A stretch of DNA of 15,084 nt from an uncultured Prevotellaceae bacterium (GCA_946055125.1 CAMGFF010000022.1:1-15084), one strand, 5' to 3'. Shown: positions 7,183 through 15,084, numbered from the stretch's first letter. The notes: generated by a model not told the origin, from the letters alone. Numbers and translations: made by a program.

Positions 7183-8336
7183 GAAAAATCTGCATCGCCA
7201 CAGGCACCCGCGCCGACTGGGGTTTGCTCAGCGGAATTGCCAAGGCTCTCAATAGTCGCCCCGATGTGAAGCTGCAAATTGTGGCCACCAATATGCACCT
7301 CTGTGAGCGTTATGGAGCCACCTATCGCGAGATTGAGCGCGACGGGCTGCGCATCGACTTCCGTGTGCCTATGCCCTCCGAGTCCGACTCCGCACATGGC
7401 ACCGTGGTGGCTATGAGCGAGTGTATGCGCGGTTTTGCCGACGCTTTCGTGGCTCTCCGCCCCGACTTGCTTATCATTCTCGGCGACCGCTACGAGATGC
7501 TTGCCGTGGCGAGCGCCGCACTCATTTTCCGCATTCCCATCGCCCACATTGCCGGCGGTACGGTGAGCGAGGGTGCCTACGACGACTCCATTCGCCACTC
7601 TATCACCAAGATGAGCCACCTCCACCTCACCGAGACCGAGGAGTGCCGCCGCCGCGTGATTCAGCTCGGCGAGGACCCGGCTCGGGTGTTCAACACCGGC
7701 GCTATTGGCATCTACAACATTCTACACACCGACTTCTTGACCCGCGAGGAGCTGGAGGCCGACCTCGGAACTCCTATCCCGGCGCAGTCGCTCTTCGTCA
7801 CTTTCCACCCCGCCACCCTCGATGTGGTGCCGCCGCGTGAGCAGTGCCTCAACTTGCTCCGCGCCCTCCACGCCCGCAGCGACTTCAAGGTGTTTTTCTC
7901 CTATCCCAACAACGACACTGCCGGCCGCGTGATTATCGACTTGATTGAGCAATATGTGGCCGAGCACCCGGGCCGAGCTTTCGTGCGCCCAAGCTACGGC
8001 CAGCGCCGATACCTCTCCATGCTCCGCTTCATGACGGCCGTGGTGGGAAACTCCTCAAGCGGAATCGTGGAGGTGCCTTCGATGCACATTCCCACTCTCA
8101 ACATTGGCATTCGCCAGAATGGCCGCCAGCGTGCCACATCGGTGGTCGATTGCGGCGTGACACTCGATGAAATCTCCCGCGGCCTCAACCGCGTGCTGAG
8201 CGCCGCCGAGCGCGAGAACGCCCGCCGGGCGCTGAACCCCTACGAGCAGCCCGACACACTGCAGCGCATCGTCGATGTGGTGTGCAACACTCCGCTCACC
8301 GGCATCACCATCAAGCCTTTTTATAATCTCTGCTGA
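7179..8336 (+). CDS. neuC: UDP-N-acetylglucosamine 2-epimerase, hydrolysing (ManNAc-forming)
   Basis: This 385-residue GT-B-fold enzyme should convert UDP-GlcNAc to ManNAc plus UDP, supplying NeuB. Motifs seen are GTRADWG (9-15), LGDRYE (101-106), HIAGG (123-127), DDSIRHSITKMSHLH (135-149), FHP (209-211), SYPNNDT (241-247), VGNSSSGIVE (289-298) and IGIRQNGRQR (309-318). Together these are diagnostic of NeuC/LegG rather than the non-hydrolysing WecB type. One oddity is HIAGGT, where the NeuC and SiaA enzymes I recall read HIxGGE: there is no acidic residue at either the third or the sixth position of this loop. The neighbouring aspartates 103, 135 and 136 are kept, so I still expect activity. 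The start overlaps the neuB stop by four bases, and the acyltransferase begins 2 bases after the stop. Confidence 0.94.
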   Translation: MRKICIATGTRADWGLLSGIAKALNSRPDVKLQIVATNMHLCERYGATYREIERDGLRIDFRVPMPSESDSAHGTVVAMSECMRGFADAFVALRPDLLIILGDRYEMLAVASAALIFRIPIAHIAGGTVSEGAYDDSIRHSITKMSHLHLTETEECRRRVIQLGEDPARVFNTGAIGIYNILHTDFLTREELEADLGTPIPAQSLFVTFHPATLDVVPPREQCLNLLRALHARSDFKVFFSYPNNDTAGRVIIDLIEQYVAEHPGRAFVRPSYGQRRYLSMLRFMTAVVGNSSSGIVEVPSMHIPTLNIGIRQNGRQRATSVVDCGVTLDEISRGLNRVLSAAERENARRALNPYEQPDTLQRIVDVVCNTPLTGITIKPFYNLC

Positions 8337-8338
8337 CC

Positions 8339-9460
8339 ATGGCACAGGCCCGAAACACATCAATCTCCATCGCAAAGGGTATCGCCATCATCCTCATGGT
8401 GGCCGGACACGCCGAGTGCCCCGGCACGCTCATGAGCCTCATCTACATCTTCCACATGCCGCTGTTCTTCATCACCGCCGGATATTTCTTCACCCGCCGC
8501 AATGTGGAGCAGCCGTGGGACTTCTGCTGCAAGCGTTTCAAGGGGCTTTATGTGCCTTTCGTGAAGTGGAGCCTCTTTTTCCTGCTCATTCACAATGTGA
8601 TGTTCCAGGTGGGAATCCTCAACGAAGATTTCGGCAACTGGGAGGGCGGCGTAACCCACCCCTACTCCCTGCGCCAGGCCTTGCAGCGAGCAGTGCACAT
8701 TTTCACCGCCATGGCCGGCTACGATGAGTTTCTTGCCGGCGCTTTCTGGTTCTTCAGGGCTTTGCTCATTTCAAGCATTCTCTTCTTGGTGTTTTTCCGC
8801 CTCATCGACGGCCGCTCGCAGCGCCTCAAGGGATGGCACATTGCCGCAATCATCGCCGTGGCGGCAATAGGCTTTGCCGCCCTGCGCATCTCTTTTGGGC
8901 TGAAGGTGGTGAATGTGGTGCAGGGCGGTATTCGCGAGACGTGGGGAATACTCTTCTTCGCAATAGGCGTGATCTACCGCCACTTCGAGGCCTCTCGGGG
9001 CTTCAGCCCACGCCACTGGGGCTACTGGGCGGCTATGGCTGCGGCGGTGGCTGTTCTCGTGGCCGGCACCATGAATCACTGGGCGGGAATGAACCTCGCG
9101 CCCAAGATTCGCGACGTGGCCACGCTGCCTCTCACCGGAGCCGCCGGCTTCTTCGTCACTCACCAGCTCTCGCGCCTCATCGACGGCCGCGAGTGGTGGC
9201 TCAAGCGGCTGCTCGTGCTGTGCGGCGAGCGGTCGCTCTATGTGTATGTGTTCCACATAATCTCGTTCAAGGTGGTGAGCCTCGTGAAAATTGCCTACTA
9301 CGGCCTCGACCCGCGCCAGATTGGCTGCCACATGGTGATCCACGACCACCACGACGACGCTTTCTGGCTCCTCTACACCCTCGTGGGCGTGGCGTTGCCG
9401 CTGCTGTGGCTGTGGGGCTACCGCCACCTGAAGGCTAAAGTGCAAGCCCTCTCGGCATAG
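8339..9460 (+). CDS. Membrane acyltransferase, acyltransferase-3 family
   Basis: This 373-residue polytopic inner-membrane protein has about ten hydrophobic segments. The N-terminus holds the family signature: IAKGIAIILMVAGHA with the conserved His24, followed by YIFHMPLFFITAGYF (36-50). GAFWFFRALLISSILF in the middle and SLYVYVFHIISFKVV near residue 300 also match the family pattern. Members move an acetyl or other acyl group onto hydroxyls of sugars, lipids or peptidoglycan. It starts 2 bases after neuC and ends the operon, so a sialic acid or a sialylated product is the natural acceptor, but this is inferred from position. It is not related to the soluble hexapeptide O-acetyltransferases (NeuD/NeuO) usually seen with sialate genes. 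The stop at 9458-9460 is 6 bases from the end of the convergent helicase gene. Confidence 0.88.
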   Translation: MAQARNTSISIAKGIAIILMVAGHAECPGTLMSLIYIFHMPLFFITAGYFFTRRNVEQPWDFCCKRFKGLYVPFVKWSLFFLLIHNVMFQVGILNEDFGNWEGGVTHPYSLRQALQRAVHIFTAMAGYDEFLAGAFWFFRALLISSILFLVFFRLIDGRSQRLKGWHIAAIIAVAAIGFAALRISFGLKVVNVVQGGIRETWGILFFAIGVIYRHFEASRGFSPRHWGYWAAMAAAVAVLVAGTMNHWAGMNLAPKIRDVATLPLTGAAGFFVTHQLSRLIDGREWWLKRLLVLCGERSLYVYVFHIISFKVVSLVKIAYYGLDPRQIGCHMVIHDHHDDAFWLLYTLVGVALPLLWLWGYRHLKAKVQALSA

Positions 9461-9466
9461 CGCGTC

Positions 9467-12400
9467 TCACCCCAGCAGCTCGTGCAGCTCCTCGTTCGAC
9501 AGCCGCCCTATCCAGCTCTCGCCGGCCGCCACCGTGAGCTCGGCCAGCTCTCGCTTGTTCTGTATCATGGCATCAATGCGCTCCTCAAAGGTGTGGTGAG
9601 TGATGAAGCGGTGCACTTGCACGTTCTTCTTCTGCCCTATGCGGTAGGCGCGGTCGGTGGCCTGTGCCTCCACTGCCGGGTTCCACCACAGGTCGTAGTG
9701 TATCACGTGCGTGGCTGCGGTGAGGTTGAGTCCTGTGCCGGCTGCCTTGAGCGAGAGGATGAAGATGCGGCTGTTGCGCCCGTGCTGGAACCGTTCCACC
9801 ATCTCCTCGCGCTGCTTCAGCGTGCAGCCGCCGTGGTAGAACATCACCGGCTCGCCAAGCTCGGCTGTCACCTCCTGCGCTATTATCTCGCCCATCTCGC
9901 GGAATTGAGTGAACACCAGCACTTTCTCATCGGCGTCAACAATGCTGCGAAGCAAGTCGAGGAGCATCACAGCCTTGCCTGAGAGGACGTAGCGTGTGTC
10001 GGCATTCTTGAGGAATTGCGCCGGGTGGTTGCATATCTGCTTCAGGGCAAGTATCATTTGCAGTATCAGTCCCTGCCGCTTGAAGAGCGACTGGGGGTCA
10101 TCGGCCGTGATTCCTTCTATCACCTCCATGCAGCGCGCCACGGTCTGCTCGTAGAGCGCCGCTTGCTGCCCGGTGAGCGTGGCATATTCGTTGCGCTCCA
10201 CCTTGTCGGGGAGGTCGCTGATTATCGTCTTGTCGGTCTTCAGGCGGCGCATCATGAAGGGCGCGGTCACCTTGCGGAAACGCTCGGCCACGTGCTGGTC
10301 GCCAAAGCGCTGTATGGGCCGTGCATAGTTCTCGTTGAAGTCGCGCAGCGTGCCAAGGTAGCCCTTGTTGGTGAAGTTCACTATGCTCCAGAACTCCGAG
10401 AGGCGGTTCTCCACCGGAGTGCCGCTCATGGCTATGTGCACCGTCGCGCTCAGGGTGTTGATGGCCTTGCTCTGCGCCGTGTCGCTGTTCTTTATGTTCT
10501 GTGCCTCGTCGATAACCACCGTCTGCCACTTCTGTTTCTTGAGGAGGTCAATGTCGCTGCGCACCACGCCATAGGAGGTGAGCAGCACCTGTGCGGCCGC
10601 CACATCATCACCAGCGAGGCTGCGCTGCGGCCCGTGGTAGATGGCCGAGGTGAGCTGCGGGGCAAAGCGGGCTATTTCCTGCTGCCAGTTGTAGAGTAGT
10701 CCGGTGGGCGCCACCACCAGTGCCTTTTTCTTGGCAAAAGCCCCCTCCTCCATCATTTTCAGTAGCAGGGTAATCACTTGCAGTGTCTTCCCAAGTCCCA
10801 TGTCGTCGGCAATGATGCTGCCGAAGCCTATCTTCATGTTGCGGTACATCCACGAGAATCCCCGCTCCTGATAGGGACGCAGGGTGGCTTTGAGCCCCTG
10901 CGGCAATGCTATGGCCGCGGGCCGCGTGAGTTCCTCTATGAGCTGCCGCAACTCGTCGGTGAGCTGCACCGGCGCGCTCTGATACTCGGCGCTGAGCGCC
11001 GCCTGCAGCAGTTCGCCCGGCTTGGGCTTGGGGGGTGTGGTGAGTGCCTTGTGCAGGCGTGCCATCTCGTTGGCGTCGATGTAGATGTAGCGTTCCTTGA
11101 AGCGGATAAGCGACCCGGCCTTCGTGACAAGGCGGCCAAACTCCCCCGCTGTGAGCATCTCATCGCCCACCGCCACGCGCCAGTCGAAGTCGATGAGGTC
11201 GCTTATCGAGAGGAAGCCCGGCTCCTGCGTCTTCTTGCTGAGGCGAAGCGTGACGCGGGGCTTGATGAGCTGCTGGAGCGTCTTGGGCAGCACCACTGCC
11301 ACGCCAAGAAGCTGCATGCCGGGTATCACCTGGGTGAGGAAGGTGGTGAACCGCTCCAGGCCCATCACCATGCGGAGGCGTGCCTTTCCGTTGATGTAGT
11401 CGCCAAGCTCGTCAACGGTGTCACACAGCAGGGCTATCTGCTGAAGCGCCGCCATGCGCATCTCGGCATAGCGGCTCTGTGTCATTATCTTTGTCAGCGG
11501 TATGTCGTTCACCCGCACCGCCACGAGAAACTCATCTTCGTTGAGGCTCTCATCGACCACAAAGGTGATGGCATACTTGCCGCGCATGAAGTAGCGTGCC
11601 AGCCACGCCTTGATGCCGCCCGGGGTGTTGTTCTCGCCTATCTCGGCAAAGGCATTGTGCTGTGCCTTGAAGAACATGCCTAAGAGCGCTTCGTCATCGT
11701 GCACCGTGTGCGTCAGCAAGGGCAGCAAGCGCGTGATGGTGTGGCACACCAGCGGCATGGGAAGTCCGGTTGATTCCACCACCATGCGCGTGGCGGCATC
11801 TATCATCGCCGGCTGCCACACAATGGTGTAGTGGGTCATCGTCTTTGGCTTCGCGCGGCCGCGTCCCTTTATGGTGGTGGCCGTGCTGTAGATTTGTGGC
11901 ACAATGCAGCCCTTTGCCGCCAGTTGCAGTGCCGCCACAAGGGCATTGCGCATGTTTGTCACAGTGTTGTCGTAGTGCCTCAGCCGGTCGGCCTCTATGT
12001 CGAGCAGTTGCTGGAAACGCACGTCGGTGAATGGGCCCTCGTCGCAGCGGGCGTCGGGCGGCAATGCCGGCACATCGTCGCCGCTCAGCAGGCTCTTGCC
12101 CAGCAGCACGCGCGAGGCGTTCTTGGCGATATAGGCAATTTCCTTTGTGTAGGCCTCCTTGAAGTCTTTCTTGTTGCAGAATGCCGGCGCGGCGGGCAGG
12201 AGCTGTGGCAGCAGGCCCGAGAGGTCGGGGAGTGTGGTGAAGTCGGGCGCGGTGTGGCCGGGCGGGGGGAGCTCATCGCCGGGCAGGTGCTGCCCGGCAT
12301 CGCCAAGCACCGCCGATATGTCGTCAACCTTCATCATCTCGGCCGAGTCGCCGGCCACGATGTGGCGCTTCTGCAGCTCTTGAAGCAGGTCCACGCCATG

Positions 12401-12871
12401 GAGGGAGAACACCAGCAGGGGGTTGTTGTCAATCTCCATGGCAATCTTGTAGATTACGGCTGCCAGGTGCTTGCACGGCACTGCCCAGTCGGGGCAGGAG
12501 CAGCGCATCCCAAGGTCGCTCCAGCGGCGTGGGAAGAGGTTTATGCCCACCTTCTTGGCCATCTCGAGCACCGAGGGGTCGAGCTCGCGGTTGAAGAGGC
12601 GGCTCAGCACTATGGGGTGAGCCTTCAGCTCCGCCATGAGCTTGTCTGTCTTGGAGCTGTCGAAGCGCTCGAGCGCGAGTACCTGCTTGTAGGGACTCCG
12701 ACGGCTGCCCTGCACCGAGGCTGTAATCACATTGCCCACAAAGTTTATGTCGCGCACCATGCCATTGCGTGCGTAGCGTGCGCCGCGTGGTATGCGGTTG
12801 GAGTAGTCGATATGTTCAAGGGCACCCAGCCATTGCTGTCCCCACCATGTGTTTCCAAATTTTGTAGCCAT
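9467..12871 (-). CDS. SNF2-family helicase/translocase with N-terminal SWIM zinc finger
   Basis: This 1134-residue protein is likely an ATP-driven double-stranded DNA translocase. A SWIM zinc finger (Cys124, Cys126, Cys133, His135 in MRCSCPDWAVPCKH) sits near the N-terminus. A long region, about 140-640, has no motif I can name and matches the SNF2-associated part of such proteins. The ATPase core starts near 665: motif I DDMGLGKT at about 688-695, motif II DEAQ near 787 and MSGTPVENR. The second RecA lobe includes VLVFTQFREMG, LKAAGTGLNLT and QATDRAYRIGQ, the last at about 1070. All core motifs are intact, and size and layout fit the large SWIM-SNF2 proteins frequent in Bacteroidota, whose cellular role is poorly known. 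ATG 12871 gives the conserved-looking start MATKFGNTWWGQQWL, which is common in the family. The gene lies 49 bases downstream of the caspase gene and may share its transcript. Confidence 0.92.
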   Translation of the reverse strand: MATKFGNTWWGQQWLGALEHIDYSNRIPRGARYARNGMVRDINFVGNVITASVQGSRRSPYKQVLALERFDSSKTDKLMAELKAHPIVLSRLFNRELDPSVLEMAKKVGINLFPRRWSDLGMRCSCPDWAVPCKHLAAVIYKIAMEIDNNPLLVFSLHGVDLLQELQKRHIVAGDSAEMMKVDDISAVLGDAGQHLPGDELPPPGHTAPDFTTLPDLSGLLPQLLPAAPAFCNKKDFKEAYTKEIAYIAKNASRVLLGKSLLSGDDVPALPPDARCDEGPFTDVRFQQLLDIEADRLRHYDNTVTNMRNALVAALQLAAKGCIVPQIYSTATTIKGRGRAKPKTMTHYTIVWQPAMIDAATRMVVESTGLPMPLVCHTITRLLPLLTHTVHDDEALLGMFFKAQHNAFAEIGENNTPGGIKAWLARYFMRGKYAITFVVDESLNEDEFLVAVRVNDIPLTKIMTQSRYAEMRMAALQQIALLCDTVDELGDYINGKARLRMVMGLERFTTFLTQVIPGMQLLGVAVVLPKTLQQLIKPRVTLRLSKKTQEPGFLSISDLIDFDWRVAVGDEMLTAGEFGRLVTKAGSLIRFKERYIYIDANEMARLHKALTTPPKPKPGELLQAALSAEYQSAPVQLTDELRQLIEELTRPAAIALPQGLKATLRPYQERGFSWMYRNMKIGFGSIIADDMGLGKTLQVITLLLKMMEEGAFAKKKALVVAPTGLLYNWQQEIARFAPQLTSAIYHGPQRSLAGDDVAAAQVLLTSYGVVRSDIDLLKKQKWQTVVIDEAQNIKNSDTAQSKAINTLSATVHIAMSGTPVENRLSEFWSIVNFTNKGYLGTLRDFNENYARPIQRFGDQHVAERFRKVTAPFMMRRLKTDKTIISDLPDKVERNEYATLTGQQAALYEQTVARCMEVIEGITADDPQSLFKRQGLILQMILALKQICNHPAQFLKNADTRYVLSGKAVMLLDLLRSIVDADEKVLVFTQFREMGEIIAQEVTAELGEPVMFYHGGCTLKQREEMVERFQHGRNSRIFILSLKAAGTGLNLTAATHVIHYDLWWNPAVEAQATDRAYRIGQKKNVQVHRFITHHTFEERIDAMIQNKRELAELTVAAGESWIGRLSNEELHELLG

Positions 12872-12920
12872 AATCGTGATGCGTGTTGATGTCGTAGTTG
12901 ATTTCCTGCCGCCACCGTGA
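12872..12920 (-). other. Short spacer between caspase and helicase genes
   Basis: These 49 bases contain no TAnnTTTG element on the minus strand and no evident terminator hairpin. This fits read-through from the caspase gene into the helicase gene, although a promoter inside the caspase coding region cannot be excluded. Confidence 0.45.
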
Positions 12921-15084
12921 TTACTTCAGGGTCCAGGTGCGCCAGGCTTCCTCGAGGTCGATGGGGGTGCGCATGGTGGGTGTCTGCAACTTGCCGTTCA
13001 CTTCCACCGAGGCTTTGCGCACGCGGTCGGTCACATAGTCGCTCAGCTCGCCCATGGTGGCGGCTCCCTTGCTGTCCTGTAGCTTCTTCAGCAGATAGTA
13101 GGTGAACAGGCCATGCCCCTTGTCGCGGTAGGGCAAGGCGGTCTCGTCGTCTTGAGTGGCCGAGAATACTACCACATTGCCCTGCGGCTCGAGCTCTCGG
13201 GGCTTTATCACCACGCCGCGTGCCGAGAGTATCATGCCTTTGTCGCGCTGTGCCCCGCTGAAGCAAGCGTCGATAAGCACCGTGGCGGTGCGTGCGCCCA
13301 CGCCCTGAATTTCCTCTATCAGCTTCTTGAGGCTGTAACAGGCCGCCATGTTGCGTCCGTTGGCGTCCACAGGCAGCAGGAATGCGTCTTTTGAGCTTTC
13401 ATCGGGAATTCCGTGTCCGGCGTAGTAGAAGATTACGTTGAGGTCGCCGCGATAAGCCTCGCCAAGATCCTTTAGCTTCTTCACTGCATCGAGAATCTGG
13501 CCGTAGGTGGCATTGATGTGGGTCATCACGCGGCTCTCGGGAATGCCCAGGGTGAGATTGCAATATTTCGCAAACGTCAGTCCGTCGTTGGCGGCAAACT
13601 CCACCGGCTGCACCTGCGTGTAGTCTTCATTAGCTATAATCACCGCAAATGTGTTGCGACCGGCATTTGTGGGGTTCCTGGGTATGTTCTTGTCGACCTC
13701 AGCAAGCGTTCCGGCAACCACCTTCTTGCGCTGCACGTCGGCCTTCTTGCCGCCCACTGCCTTGGGGGCTGAAGTGTGCACCACCGATTGCTTGATTACC
13801 TCCACGGGGTCGAAGGTGTAGGTCACGTCTTCCTCATCGCTCAGTGTTATCTCCACCGGCTTGAAGTTGTAGTCGATGTCGGTCACGGCATATTGTGCCT
13901 TGGTGTTGCCGTCGTAGGTGTAGGTCTTGCCGTAGGCATCTTCGAATGTGACCGATGCAAGCACCATGTCGTCGCCACTCGGCACATAGTGCAGCTTGGC
14001 ATAGCGGCGGAACTCATCGTTCCACTTCTCCTTGAATTTCTTCGCCTCGGCCACAGGAACCGGCAGGAGAATGTCGCCTATGGGGCAACCGGTGCTTATC
14101 AAGTAAGTTTGGTTGTCGGCATCGTAGGTGGAAAGAGTGAGCTTGTCGTTGCTGAAACCGATTTCGGCTAAGCGGGCATCAACGTAGAGGGAGAATTGCT
14201 TGTTGTAGTATTTCTTATAGTCTTCCATCACCCGTGCATAGTCCTTCTTGTGCTTCTCGAGCATCTTGGAGTATTCGTCCTTGTAGGTCGTTGAGAGCGC
14301 GTCGATTTTCGCCTGGCGTGTGCGCTCGTTCACGCGCTTCTGCCACTCAGCAGTCGATTCAAATTCGCCCTTTTTCTGCCACATGTTGATTTCAGGCTCT
14401 ATTTTGCGCTTCAGGAATTGCTCAAGCGGCTCCATGTCGTCGACTTTGCCCCTGGCAAAAGCATCCCACGGCATCACGGCAATTCCGAGCCACTCCTTTA
14501 GGGTGGCGGGAGTGTGGATTAGGTAACAAGTTTCGTAGTTATAGCGAGTTTCCCATGTGTTCCCCGATTTATAGCTCTCGGGGATAGAAGAAGTCACTTT
14601 AGCGACACCTTTCTTGAAATCACCGGCTTCGCTGTAGTTCTTTGATACGCGAATGCCCTGGGTGTTGATATAGTATTTTTGTCTCGGATATTCGAATTTA
14701 TCTTCCACCCAGGCATAGCCTTCAGAGAAATCACCACAGCCATAATATTTAGGTTCAATCACAATAGTGCCATCACCGCGCTTGTAGCCCCACTTTGTTT
14801 CATGTGTGCCATATTGGTTTGTTTTTTCTACGCAGAAGCGATAGATGCGGTCGGGATTGAGGGGCATGCGGGGCACATCACTCGAATTCTTGTATTGTGG
14901 CTGCACTGTCCAGTTGCCTCCGGCATCGAGCTTACCCCACTTGCCGTTCAGCTTGGCATAAATTTCGTCTTCGGCAAAAGGCACAATATCTGCGCTGTTC
15001 TTGAATTGCGGTTGCACCACCCACTCGCCTTCGGTGTTGATAATTCCCCATTTGTCGGTGGCATCGTCCTTCTTTTTGATATAG
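12921..15084 (-). CDS. WG-repeat caspase-family (peptidase C14) protein, 5'-truncated by window edge
   Basis: The frame is open through base 15084, so the true start lies outside; a GTG at 15020 sits inside a WG repeat and is not the start. The N-terminal part carries WG-type repeats: KWGIINTEGEWVVQPQFK, KWGKLDAGGNWTVQPQYK, KWGYKRGDGTIVIEPKYY and a degenerate fourth copy (YYINTQGIRVSKNYSEAGDF). A charged helical middle follows (WQKKGEFESTAEWQKRV, then Lys/Glu-rich segments, about 14180-14400), with a beta-rich linker after it. The C-terminal third is a caspase fold: TFAVIIANEDY, FYYAGHG with catalytic His at codon 13413-13415, LIDACFSGA with catalytic Cys at 13263-13265, and VVFSATQDDE. Both dyad residues are present, so proteolysis is expected. 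The target and activation signal are unknown; WG repeats may be the sensing or binding part (inference). Whether it is secreted cannot be judged without the N-terminus. TAA at 12921-12923 ends the gene. Confidence 0.9.
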   Translation of the reverse strand, partial: YIKKKDDATDKWGIINTEGEWVVQPQFKNSADIVPFAEDEIYAKLNGKWGKLDAGGNWTVQPQYKNSSDVPRMPLNPDRIYRFCVEKTNQYGTHETKWGYKRGDGTIVIEPKYYGCGDFSEGYAWVEDKFEYPRQKYYINTQGIRVSKNYSEAGDFKKGVAKVTSSIPESYKSGNTWETRYNYETCYLIHTPATLKEWLGIAVMPWDAFARGKVDDMEPLEQFLKRKIEPEINMWQKKGEFESTAEWQKRVNERTRQAKIDALSTTYKDEYSKMLEKHKKDYARVMEDYKKYYNKQFSLYVDARLAEIGFSNDKLTLSTYDADNQTYLISTGCPIGDILLPVPVAEAKKFKEKWNDEFRRYAKLHYVPSGDDMVLASVTFEDAYGKTYTYDGNTKAQYAVTDIDYNFKPVEITLSDEEDVTYTFDPVEVIKQSVVHTSAPKAVGGKKADVQRKKVVAGTLAEVDKNIPRNPTNAGRNTFAVIIANEDYTQVQPVEFAANDGLTFAKYCNLTLGIPESRVMTHINATYGQILDAVKKLKDLGEAYRGDLNVIFYYAGHGIPDESSKDAFLLPVDANGRNMAACYSLKKLIEEIQGVGARTATVLIDACFSGAQRDKGMILSARGVVIKPRELEPQGNVVVFSATQDDETALPYRDKGHGLFTYYLLKKLQDSKGAATMGELSDYVTDRVRKASVEVNGKLQTPTMRTPIDLEEAWRTWTLK
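14610..15084 (-). repeat. WG (tryptophan-glycine) protein repeats
   Basis: At least three clear repeats and one degenerate copy follow the pattern K-W-G-x-x-(N/D)-x-x-G-x-x-x-(V/I)-x-P-x-(F/Y). They occupy the N-terminal part of the caspase protein and probably continue past the window edge. Repeats of this type form beta-rich modules; no ligand is established for this one. This stretch looks less G+C-rich than the caspase domain, judged by eye. Confidence 0.75.

Noticed and set aside
10778..11683. Plus-strand open frame (301 codons) opposite the helicase gene
   Set aside because: It is antisense to a continuous 1134-codon SNF2 gene with intact motifs and shows no recognisable protein features. 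The plus-strand frame at 11831-12889 is rejected for the same reason.
15018..15020. GTG at 15020 as the start of the caspase protein
   Set aside because: The frame continues upstream without a stop and encodes the first half of a WG repeat, so the gene is simply cut by the window edge.

Overview
The window is a stretch of G+C-rich chromosome from a member of the Bacteroidota, most likely order Bacteroidales. A gut lineage such as Muribaculaceae is a guess from composition and gene content only. The evidence is an N-terminal carboxypeptidase-regulatory-like domain on a TonB-dependent receptor, a DUF5689/OB-fold surface lipoprotein with an acidic Bacteroidota-type export signal, and a -33 TTTG / -7 TAnnTTTG promoter. 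A SWIM/SNF2 helicase and a WG-repeat caspase are also common gene types in this phylum. I see no tRNA, rRNA, CRISPR array, insertion sequence or prophage gene.

Left part (1-4855, minus strand): an outer-membrane uptake pair. A TonB-dependent receptor is followed 56 bases downstream by a large lipoprotein with DUF5689, a DUF6359-like segment and at least two tandem OB-fold modules. The lipoprotein runs off the left edge, and a third module probably begins there. No SusD partner is present, so this is not a classical glycan-utilisation pair. The OB folds make a nucleic-acid-related or other non-glycan ligand plausible, but unproven.

Centre (4856-9460, plus strand): a roughly 350-base AT-rich divergent promoter region, then a tight four-gene operon: ATP-grasp ligase, NeuB (sialic acid synthase), NeuC (UDP-GlcNAc 2-epimerase) and a membrane acyltransferase of the acyltransferase-3 family. 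NeuC and NeuB should convert UDP-GlcNAc through ManNAc to N-acetylneuraminate, or a relative. The usual next enzyme, the CMP-sialate synthetase NeuA, is absent, as are glycosyltransferases, a flippase and polymerases. An ATP-grasp enzyme and an acyltransferase bracket the pathway instead. This compact 'sialate plus ligase plus acyltransferase' operon is the best candidate here for an undescribed pathway.

Right part (9467-15084, minus strand): a 1134-residue SWIM-SNF2 helicase ends 6 bases from the acyltransferase stop, so the two are convergent. Upstream of it, separated by 49 bases, is a caspase-family protein with N-terminal WG repeats, a charged helical middle and an intact His/Cys dyad. 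It runs off the right edge at its N-terminus. The caspase and helicase may be co-transcribed, but a shared function is not shown by the sequence.
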